A stretch of 64,000 nucleotides of DNA from Streptomyces fradiae (lineage in GTDB: Bacteria; Actinomycetota; Actinomycetes; Streptomycetales; Streptomycetaceae). The DNA lies in contig NZ_CP065958.1 in NCBI RefSeq assembly GCF_041270065.1, positions 1,798,001 through 1,862,000 of the forward strand, read 5' to 3'. Each line of letters starts with the position of its first letter. Positions within the stretch are counted from its first letter, which is position 1. The notes below the pieces were generated by a model, which was not told the origin of the DNA, made no database searches, and worked only from the letters and a program-made list of their open reading frames with translations. Positions 9,475 through 16,414 of this stretch are shown one piece after another. Made by a program: the position numbers and the translations under genes.

Positions 9475-10245
9475 TCAGTGACCGCCGCGGTGGAGGCGCC
9501 CCGTGTACCGCGCCTCCAGGACGGCGTTGCGCTCGTGCCCGCCGGGGAGGTTGGCGGAGACGTAGAGGGGCGGTTCGACGCCCTCGGCGAGCAGCAGGGC
9601 GACGGCCTCGGCGACGGTCATCTGGACGAGCAGCGAGGAGGTGAGGGTGGAGATCCCGCACAGTCCGCCCGCGTCCGAGCCGGGCAGCGGAAGGACGGCG
9701 TCGCCCGCCGGGGCGCCGTTGTCGAGGACGGCGTCGGCGAGGTCGGCGAGCCGCTTGCCGCTCGCGTGCAGGGCGGGGACGGCACGGGTGTGTTCCAGGG
9801 AGGTGAGGGCGACCAGCGGGTGGCCGGCGCCGGTGACCTTGAGCGCGAGGTCGACGATCGAGTTGTTCACCCCCGAGTTGGAGATGATCACGAAGAGGTC
9901 CTGGGGGCGGGGCGTGGCCAGGGCGTAGAGCCGGTCGGCGAGGCCCGGGGAGCGTTCGAGCAGCGGGTCCTTGAGGATCGCCGGGTCCTCGCCGCCGCGC
10001 AGGACGAGGTCGGCGAGGGCGATCCGGCTGGTGGGCACGAGTCCGCCGGCCCGTCCGGCGACTTCGAGGGCGGCGGCCTGGGAGTGTCCGGTGCCGAAGG
10101 CGTGGATCACCCCGTCGGCGGCCACGCAGTCCGCGAAGAGCCGGGCGGCGGCGGCCACGGACTCCTTGTTGGCGGCGGCGACCCGGTCGACGGCGGTGCG
10201 GGCGATGTCGGCGAACTGCGCGGCACCGAGGGCGGGTTGGTCCAT
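9475..10245 (-). CDS. SIS-domain sugar-phosphate-binding protein
   Basis: A 256-residue protein with one SIS (sugar isomerase) domain. The phosphosugar-binding pattern includes HAFGTGHSQAAALEVAGRAG around residues 49-68 and DLFVIISNSGVNNSIVDLAL around residues 119-138, where SNSG is the expected Ser-rich phosphate loop. It is related to the SIS proteins often listed as UPF0309 rather than to the MurQ etherase, whose signature I do not see. It lies 72 bp downstream of a BadF-type amino-sugar kinase gene on the same strand and beside a divergent RpiR regulator, suggesting action on a phosphorylated amino sugar. The reaction is not determinable from sequence. Confidence 0.8.
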   Translation of the reverse strand: MDQPALGAAQFADIARTAVDRVAAANKESVAAAARLFADCVAADGVIHAFGTGHSQAAALEVAGRAGGLVPTSRIALADLVLRGGEDPAILKDPLLERSPGLADRLYALATPRPQDLFVIISNSGVNNSIVDLALKVTGAGHPLVALTSLEHTRAVPALHASGKRLADLADAVLDNGAPAGDAVLPLPGSDAGGLCGISTLTSSLLVQMTVAEAVALLLAEGVEPPLYVSANLPGGHERNAVLEARYTGRLHRGGH

Positions 10246-10266
10246 GACGGAAGCTCCTCCGGTCGA

Positions 10267-10329
10267 CCTCTGGTTGACCTCTGGTTGAGTGAACCGAGCT
10301 GGGTCTGATCTCTCGGCTCAATCAACCAG
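10267..10329. promoter_or_regulatory. Cluster of CTGGTTGA sites before the SIS gene (candidate RpiR operator)
   Basis: The 72-bp gap upstream of the SIS gene contains a perfect tandem 11-bp repeat CCTCTGGTTGA at 10267-10277 and 10278-10288. The core octamer CTGGTTGA recurs inverted (TCAACCAG) at 10322-10329, over the last codons of the kinase. A fourth copy lies upstream of the kinase start. A shared operator for the adjacent RpiR-family regulator is the simplest reading, but this is inference. Confidence 0.5.
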
Positions 10330-11280
10330 CGAGCCCGATGGCCCGTCAAGAGGGCGGCGCCGCACGCCCCGCCGGGCGAGCGCCACCGCGCCCGCCAGAC
10401 CGTCCGGAACCGGCGACGGTACGAGGCCGAGCGCGGCCACCCGTACGGACAGCCGGTCGAGCAGCGGGCCGCCCGGACCGAGGAGGCCGCCCGTCACCAC
10501 CAGGGGTTCACCGGGCCGGGGCAGCAACGCCCGTACGGTCACGGTCAGTTCGTCCGCCGCGCGGTCGAGCAGTCCGGTCGCCACCGGGTCCCCGGCCGCC
10601 GCCGCGTCGACCACCAGCGGGCTGAGCCCGGCGAGCCGCACCGGGTGCGCCGCGTAGGCCCAGCCGACCAGCCGCTCCTTGGCCAGGCCACCGCACAGCG
10701 CCGCGACCGGGCCGGAGAGCGCGGTCGCCGGGCCGCGGCCGTCCAGGGCCCGCAGCACCGCGCGCAGTGCCTCCCGGCCGAGCCAGAAGCCGCTGCCCGC
10801 GTCCCCGAGCAGCCAGCCGTCGCCGTCCACCGCGCTCGCCAGACGGCGCCCCACCACCCGGGCGCCGGCGGCGCCGGTGCCGGCGATCAGGACGAGGCCG
10901 TCGGCCGGAGTGCCGGGACCGGCCGCGAAGGCCACCTCCGCATCGCCGTGCACCACGATCCGCGCCGGGGCCGCGCCCACCTCGGCGAGGGCCGCCCGCA
11001 GCGCCGCCCCGGCCCGCTCCGCGCCGCCGCCGGGACCGCCGCCGGCGAAGCCCGCCACCACGGCGCCGACCGCTCCTCCGGCGCCCGGCGGCAGGGCCCC
11101 GCGCAGGGCCTCGGCCAGATGCCGTACGAGCTCCTCCGCGGGCACGCTCAGCGCGTTGCCCGGACCGCCCGTGCCCTCGCCCAGTGCCGTGCCGGTCGCC
11201 GCGTCGGCGCACCGCGCCCTGGTCCGCGTACCGCCGGCGTCGATGCCTACGACCACCCGCTGAATGCTGGATCCGTTCAT
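10318..11280 (-). CDS. BadF/BcrA-type N-acetylglucosamine kinase-like ATPase
   Basis: A 320-residue member of the ASKHA superfamily (BadF/BadG/BcrA/BcrD ATPase family, which includes N-acetylglucosamine kinase). The N-terminal phosphate-1 motif VVVGIDAGGTRTRARC (residues about 7-22) and the second phosphate loop LVLIAGTGAAGAR near residue 125 are visible, with a downstream DAGSGFWLGREALR segment. The likely reaction is ATP-dependent phosphorylation of an amino sugar. ATG at 11278-11280 (MNGSSIQRVV) is chosen over ATG 11304 because the longer form would read through the CTGGTTGA site. It is followed by the SIS gene and flanked by a divergent RpiR regulator. Confidence 0.82.
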   Translation of the reverse strand: MNGSSIQRVVVGIDAGGTRTRARCADAATGTALGEGTGGPGNALSVPAEELVRHLAEALRGALPPGAGGAVGAVVAGFAGGGPGGGAERAGAALRAALAEVGAAPARIVVHGDAEVAFAAGPGTPADGLVLIAGTGAAGARVVGRRLASAVDGDGWLLGDAGSGFWLGREALRAVLRALDGRGPATALSGPVAALCGGLAKERLVGWAYAAHPVRLAGLSPLVVDAAAAGDPVATGLLDRAADELTVTVRALLPRPGEPLVVTGGLLGPGGPLLDRLSVRVAALGLVPSPVPDGLAGAVALARRGVRRRPLDGPSGSLVD

Positions 11281-11291
11281 CAGGCCGCATG

Positions 11292-11299
11292 CTGGTTGA
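11292..11299. promoter_or_regulatory. CTGGTTGA copy upstream of the kinase (candidate operator)
   Basis: The octamer repeated before the SIS gene occurs once in the 105-bp divergent gap between the kinase and the RpiR regulator, 12 bp from the kinase start. Its position at both transcription units of the module supports a shared regulator site; binding is not demonstrated. Confidence 0.45.
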
Positions 11300-11385
11300 T
11301 ACATTCACGCGAGCACAAGACCCCGACACCCGCGACTCCCCCGATACGCACCTCCCCCGCCGCCGTCCGTCGAAGAAGGCCCCGC

Positions 11386-12222
11386 ATGATCACCGCGCTG
11401 ATCCGCTCCGAACTCCCCCGGATGTCCGGCTCCTTGCGCAAGGTCGGCGACTGGGTGCTCGCCGATCCGACCCGGGTCGCCGGGGTGTCCGCGGCCGAAC
11501 TCGGCCGCAGCACCGGCACCTCGCAGGCCACCGTGACCCGCTTCTGCCGGGCCCTCGGCCTCGACTCGTACCAGCGGCTGCTGCTCGAACTGGCCCGGGA
11601 GCAGGGCCAGGAGGCCGGGCCGCTGGGCCCCGACATCGGCCCCGACGACCCGCTCGACCGGGTCGTGGCCGCCGTCGCCCAGGCCGATCTGGCCGCCCTG
11701 CGCGCCACCGCCGAGCGGCTCGACCCGGACGCCCTGGAGCGGGCGGCCCGGGCCCTGGCGCAGGCCCGCCGGATCGACGTGTACGGGGTGGGGGCCTCCG
11801 GGTTCCTCGCCGTGGAGCTGCGGGCCCGGCTGTTCGGCATCGGCTGCGAGGCCCGGGCGTGGACCGAGGTGCACGCGGCGAAGACCTCGGCGGCGCTGCT
11901 CACCCCGGCCGACACGGTGGTCGCGCTCTCCCACTCGGGGGCGACCCGCGAGGTCCTGGCCCCGCTGGAGCTGGCCGCCGAGCGGGGCGCGGCGACGGTG
12001 GCCGTCACGGGCGACCCGCGCTCCCCGGTGGCCCGGGCGGCCGGAACGCACCTCACCTCGACGTCCGCCGAGACCGGTTTCCGGCACGGCGGTTTCGGCG
12101 CCCGGCACTCGGTGCTGCTGATCCTGGACTGCCTCTACGCGCGCGTGACCCAGCTGACCTACTCGCGCGCCGCGGCCGCCCTCGCGCTCACCGCGCACAT
12201 CGCCGGCGACCACCGGAGATAG
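11386..12222 (+). CDS. MurR/RpiR-family transcriptional regulator
   Basis: A 278-residue regulator with the two-domain RpiR layout: an N-terminal HTH_6 domain (residues about 1-75, including VSAAELGRSTGTSQATVTRFCRALGL, here given as VSAAELGRSTGTSQ then ATVTRFCRALGL) and a C-terminal SIS domain (IDVYGVGASGFLAVEL near residue 128 and ALSHSGATREVL near residue 183) that senses phosphosugars. It is divergent from the kinase/SIS genes with 105 bp between starts. The CTGGTTGA repeats by those genes are candidate binding sites. It likely controls the amino-sugar module in response to a sugar phosphate. A 48-bp perfect palindrome terminates it against the convergent gene. Confidence 0.9.
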   Translation: MITALIRSELPRMSGSLRKVGDWVLADPTRVAGVSAAELGRSTGTSQATVTRFCRALGLDSYQRLLLELAREQGQEAGPLGPDIGPDDPLDRVVAAVAQADLAALRATAERLDPDALERAARALAQARRIDVYGVGASGFLAVELRARLFGIGCEARAWTEVHAAKTSAALLTPADTVVALSHSGATREVLAPLELAAERGAATVAVTGDPRSPVARAAGTHLTSTSAETGFRHGGFGARHSVLLILDCLYARVTQLTYSRAAAALALTAHIAGDHRR

Positions 12223-12246
12223 CCGGAAGTCCGCCGCACCAGCCGC

Positions 12247-12294
12247 ACAACCGGCTGAACGGGCTCTGCGCGCAGAGCCCGTTCAGCCGGTTGT
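12247..12294. terminator. 48-bp perfect palindromic bidirectional terminator
   Basis: Twenty-four bases (12247-12270) are followed without spacer by their exact reverse complement (12271-12294). The centre is CTCTGCGCGCAGAG. It sits 25 bp after the regulator stop and touches the last base of the convergent RbpA-family gene stop, so it can end transcription from both sides. Confidence 0.85.
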
Positions 12295-12629
12295 CAGATC
12301 TCGCCCCGGAGCTTGGCGAGCGCCTCCGCGAGGATCGCCTCGCCGTCCGCGTCGCTGCGCCGCTCCCGTACGTACGCGAGGTGCGTCTTGTACGGCTCGG
12401 TGCGCGGCGGGTCCGGCGGGTTGTCCCGGTCCTGGCCGGCCGGGAAGCCACAGCGGGGGCAGTCCCAGGTGTCCGGGACCTGTGCGTCGCTGGCGAAGCT
12501 CGGCTGGGTCTCGTGCCCGTTCGAGCACCAGAAGGAGATCCGGAGACGCGGTGCCGACTCGCCCCGCTCGGCCTCGCCCATCGGCCCCGCGCCGACCCGG
12601 CTTCCCCGGATCGCGTTGCCACTTGCCAC
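12294..12629 (-). CDS. RbpA-family RNA polymerase-binding protein (likely RbpA paralogue)
   Basis: A 111-residue protein of the actinobacterial RbpA family, small RNA-polymerase and principal-sigma-binding transcription activators. It starts MASGNAIRGSRVGAGPMGEA. A zinc-ribbon-like ligand set is visible: Cys35, His39, Cys57, Cys60 (FWCSNGHE and WDCPRCG). The C-terminal part (KTHLAYVRERRSDADGEAIL) corresponds to the sigma-interaction region. From memory the canonical Streptomyces rbpA lies elsewhere, and this version near secG/tpiA is a second paralogue sometimes called RbpB; that distinction is recall, not shown by the window. It lies 77 bp downstream of secG on the same strand. Confidence 0.85.
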   Translation of the reverse strand: MASGNAIRGSRVGAGPMGEAERGESAPRLRISFWCSNGHETQPSFASDAQVPDTWDCPRCGFPAGQDRDNPPDPPRTEPYKTHLAYVRERRSDADGEAILAEALAKLRGEI

Positions 12630-12706
12630 GGTCGTAACTCCCTGCGTGATGGTGCTCGAAGATGCCCCAGTCTACGTAAGGCCCAACGCGCGTCCAGTGA
12701 TTGGAG

Positions 12707-12943
12707 TTACCCGTCCATCTTCATCAGCAGACCAAGTACGACAATGCACGCGAACCACAGCAGACCGACCACGACGGTGATCCGGTCCAGGTTGCGCTCG
12801 GCGACCGAGGAGCCACCGACGGACGACTGCATGCCGCCACCGAACATGTCGGAGAGGCCGCCGCCCTTCCCCTTGTGCATCAGCACGAGCAGCATCAGCA
12901 GCGCACTGAAGACGATCAGGGCGATCGAGAACCCCATAACCAC
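12707..12943 (-). CDS. secG: Preprotein translocase subunit SecG
   Basis: Small membrane subunit of the SecYEG channel. The 78-residue product has two hydrophobic helices (GFSIALIVFSALLMLLVLM near the N-terminus, and ITVVVGLLWFACIVVLGLLM at the C-terminus) joined by the conserved Gly-rich loop KGKGGGLSDMFGGG. GTG at 12941-12943 (giving VVMGFS) is preferred to ATG 12937 because a GAGGAAG ribosome site lies 11 bases before the GTG but 17 before the ATG. It follows tpiA by 100 bp in the glycolytic gene run. Confidence 0.92.
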   Translation of the reverse strand: MVMGFSIALIVFSALLMLLVLMHKGKGGGLSDMFGGGMQSSVGGSSVAERNLDRITVVVGLLWFACIVVLGLLMKMDG

Positions 12944-13043
12944 GGCTGGACCAACTTCCTCGGACTTATACGGACGGGGGCCGGGCATCGTACCTGCCCG
13001 ACCCCCGCAAGGGTACGACGGATCCCGTCCGCCGCCTACATCA

Positions 13044-13820
13044 TCACTGGTCGCGGAACCGCACGATCTTGACGAACTCGTCGGCGTCGAGCGAGGCACC
13101 GCCGACCAGGGCGCCGTCGATGTCGGCCTGGGCCATGATCTCGGCCACGTTGCCGCTCTTGACGGAGCCGCCGTACTGGATGCGGACCTTGTCGGCCAGC
13201 TCCTGCGAGTACAGCTCGGCGAGCTTGCCGCGGATCGCCCCGCAGACCTCCTGGGCGTCGTCGGCGCCGCAGACCTTGCCGGTGCCGATGGCCCACACGG
13301 GCTCGTAGGCGATCACGATCGTCTCGGCCTGCTCGGCCGGGATGTCCTTCAGGCCGCCCTCGACCTGGGCCAGGGTGTGCGCGACGGCGTTGCCGGCCTC
13401 GCGGACGTCCAGCTCCTCGCCGACGCACAGGATCGGGGTCAGGCCGTGCTGGTAGGCGGCCTTCACCTTGGCGTTGCAGAGCTCGTCGCTCTCGGCGTGG
13501 TACTGGCGGCGCTCGGAGTGGCCGACGGCCACGAAGGCGCACTTCAGCTTGGACAGCATCGCGCCGGAGATCTCACCGGTGTACGCGCCGGACTCGTGCG
13601 CCGAGAGGTCCTGGGCGCCGTACTTGATCTTCAGCTTGTCGCCGTCGACCAGGGTCTGCACGGAGCGCAGGTCGGTGAAGGGGACCAGGACGGCGACCTC
13701 GACGGCGTCGTAGTCCTTGTCGGTGAGGGCGAAGGCGAGCTTCTGGACGTGGGCGATGGCCTCGAGGTGGTTGAGGTTCATCTTCCAGTTGCCCGCCATC
13801 AGCGGGGTACGGGTGCTCAT
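13044..13820 (-). CDS. tpiA: Triosephosphate isomerase
   Basis: TIM-barrel enzyme interconverting dihydroxyacetone phosphate and glyceraldehyde-3-P. The 258-residue protein shows the N-terminal AGNWKMN with the catalytic Lys, AVGHSERRQ with the catalytic His, [13 protein letters not shown] with the catalytic Glu and mobile loop, and the phosphate-binding [14 protein letters not shown] at 13818-13820 ([14 protein letters not shown]) is chosen over an in-frame upstream extension that would run into pgk. It is 7 bp downstream of pgk, so translation is probably coupled. Confidence 0.97.
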   Translation of the reverse strand: MSTRTPLMAGNWKMNLNHLEAIAHVQKLAFALTDKDYDAVEVAVLVPFTDLRSVQTLVDGDKLKIKYGAQDLSAHESGAYTGEISGAMLSKLKCAFVAVGHSERRQYHAESDELCNAKVKAAYQHGLTPILCVGEELDVREAGNAVAHTLAQVEGGLKDIPAEQAETIVIAYEPVWAIGTGKVCGADDAQEVCGAIRGKLAELYSQELADKVRIQYGGSVKSGNVAEIMAQADIDGALVGGASLDADEFVKIVRFRDQ

Positions 13821-13827
13821 AAAGGGG

Positions 13828-15039
13828 TCAGTCCTCCAGTGCGACGAGGCCGGGGAGCTTCTTGCCCTCGAGGTATTCGAGGGAGGCGCCGCCGCCGGTC
13901 GAGATGTGGCCGAAAGCATTCTCGTCGAAGCCGAGCGTGCGGACGGCGGCGGCCGAGTCGCCGCCGCCGACGACGGTGAAGCCGTCGGAGTCGAGCAGGG
14001 CCTGCGCGACGGCCTTGGTGCCGTTCGCGTAGTCGGGGTGCTCGAAGACGCCCATCGGGCCGTTCCAGAAGACGGTGCCGGCGTCGGCGAGCTTCGCCGC
14101 GTAGAGCTCGCGGGTCTTCGGGCCGATGTCCAGGCCCTCCTTGTCCGCCGGGATGGCGTCCGCGGAGACGAGCTCGGGGTTGGCCGGGGCCTTGGTCTTC
14201 AGGTCCGGGAAGTCGGCGGAGACCAGCACGTCGATCGGCAGCACGAACTCGACGCCGCGCTTCTCCGCCTCAGCCAGGTAGCCGAGGCACGTGTCGATCT
14301 GGTCCTCCTGGAGCAGCGAGATGCCGACCTCGTGGCCCTTGGCCTTGAGGAAGGTGTACGCCATGCCGCCGCCGATGAGGATGCGGTCGGCCTTCTGCAG
14401 GAGGTTGTCGATGACCCCGAGCTTGTCGGAGACCTTGGCGCCGCCGAGGGCGACGACGTAGGGCCGCCGGACGTCCTCGGTGAGCTTCTTCAGGACGCCG
14501 ACCTCGGTGGCGATGAGGTAGCCGGCCGCGTGCGGCAGCTTGCCGGGGAGGTCGAAGACCGAGGCGTGCTTGCGGTGCACGGCGCCGAAGCCGTCGCCGA
14601 CGTACAGGTCGGCGAGCTCGGCCAGCTGCGCGGCGAAGGCCGCGCGCTCGGCGTCGTCCTTGGACGTCTCGCCGGCGTTGAAGCGCAGGTTCTCGATGAC
14701 GGCCACCCGGCCGTCGGTCAGGCCGGCGACGGTCGCCTTGGCGGACTCGCCGACCGTGTCGGTCGCGAAGGCGACCTCGGCGCCGAGCAGTTCGCCGAGC
14801 CGCGCGGCGGCCGGGGCGAGGGAGAAGGCCGGGTCCGGCGCGCCCTTGGGGCGGCCGAGGTGGGAGGCGACCACGACCCGGGCGCCGGCCTCGGCGAGCG
14901 CCTTGACGGTCGGGACGACGGCGCGGATGCGCCCGTCATCGGTGATGGTGGTGCCGTCGAGGGGCACGTTGAGGTCGGCGCGGACGAACACCCGCTTGCC
15001 GGTGACGCCCTCGGCGAGCAGCTCGTCGATCGTCTTCAT
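13828..15039 (-). CDS. pgk: Phosphoglycerate kinase
   Basis: Transfers phosphate from 1,3-bisphosphoglycerate to ADP. The 403-residue enzyme begins [20 protein letters not shown] and shows the substrate motif [10 protein letters not shown], the basic patch [16 protein letters not shown], the hinge region [11 protein letters not shown] and the nucleotide-loop [10 protein letters not shown]. It lies between gap (120 bp upstream, with a hairpin in the gap) and tpiA (7 bp downstream), forming the gap-pgk-tpiA unit typical of actinobacteria. Confidence 0.97.
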   Translation of the reverse strand: MKTIDELLAEGVTGKRVFVRADLNVPLDGTTITDDGRIRAVVPTVKALAEAGARVVVASHLGRPKGAPDPAFSLAPAAARLGELLGAEVAFATDTVGESAKATVAGLTDGRVAVIENLRFNAGETSKDDAERAAFAAQLAELADLYVGDGFGAVHRKHASVFDLPGKLPHAAGYLIATEVGVLKKLTEDVRRPYVVALGGAKVSDKLGVIDNLLQKADRILIGGGMAYTFLKAKGHEVGISLLQEDQIDTCLGYLAEAEKRGVEFVLPIDVLVSADFPDLKTKAPANPELVSADAIPADKEGLDIGPKTRELYAAKLADAGTVFWNGPMGVFEHPDYANGTKAVAQALLDSDGFTVVGGGDSAAAVRTLGFDENAFGHISTGGGASLEYLEGKKLPGLVALED

Positions 15040-15081
15040 CTGTTTCTCTGACTCCTTGGTACACGCGGTGGAGCACACGAC

Positions 15082-15125
15082 AGCAGGGCCCGCACAGTGC
15101 GCCATCGCACTGCCCGAGCCCTGCT
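15082..15125 (-). terminator. Two-step hairpin between gap and pgk
   Basis: Nested inverted repeats form a long stem: outer arms AGCAGGGC (15082-15089) and GCCCTGCT (15118-15125), inner arms CAGTGCG (15095-15101) and CGCACTG (15106-15112). On the minus-strand transcript this lies 34 bases after the gap stop and about 43 bases before pgk. It could attenuate read-through or serve as an mRNA processing or stability element, giving gap more message than pgk-tpiA. Confidence 0.6.
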
Positions 15126-15159
15126 TCACATCGAAAGCCCGCTCAGAAGCTTAGAGAGC

Positions 15160-16182
<1,023 letters not shown>

Positions 16183-16318
16183 TTAGGTACGCCGGGTTTC
16201 GACGCCCGGCGAGCTTCTCTTTTGGGATGTCCCCGACCGCTTACGACCCTACCTCTCCAGATGGCTCCGCGTGACATCGAGTGCAGCGGTACACGCCCGG
16301 AAAGTGCCGGAAAAAGGC

Positions 16319-16354
16319 CGACAGCCCTTGCCTACCAACGGGTAAGGGCTGTCG
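16319..16354 (-). terminator. Terminator after the M14 carboxypeptidase gene
   Basis: In the 247-bp gap between the carboxypeptidase stop (16415) and gap, CGACAGCCCTT (16319-16329) pairs perfectly with AAGGGCTGTCG (16344-16354); the stem can be extended by G-U and G-C pairs to a 6-nt loop. It separates the carboxypeptidase transcript from the gap promoter. The rest of the gap (16168-16318) should hold the gap promoter; a TAGGGT -10-like element is at 16246-16251 (minus strand) but I see no good -35. Confidence 0.75.
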
Positions 16355-16414
16355 AGGGACCTTGGTCCCCACTACGCAGAGTGACGAAAATCGGTGCTCG
16401 CCTGAGCGCCCGAA

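Noticed and set aside
9475..10245. SIS gene as MurQ etherase
   Set aside because: The protein lacks the MurQ signature and is shorter than that family; only a single SIS domain is visible, so I kept a general call.
5578..10308. A 1576-codon open frame on the + strand across the PH, pgi and SIS genes
   Set aside because: It is antisense to well-supported genes, has no family motif and reflects the lack of AT-rich stop codons in high-GC DNA. The same holds for the long frames at 1697-3727, 16478-19336 and 29087-31915.
12294..12629. Naming the gene rbpA outright
   Set aside because: The sequence fits the family, but it differs from the canonical rbpA I remember and its location suggests a paralogue, so no symbol was given.
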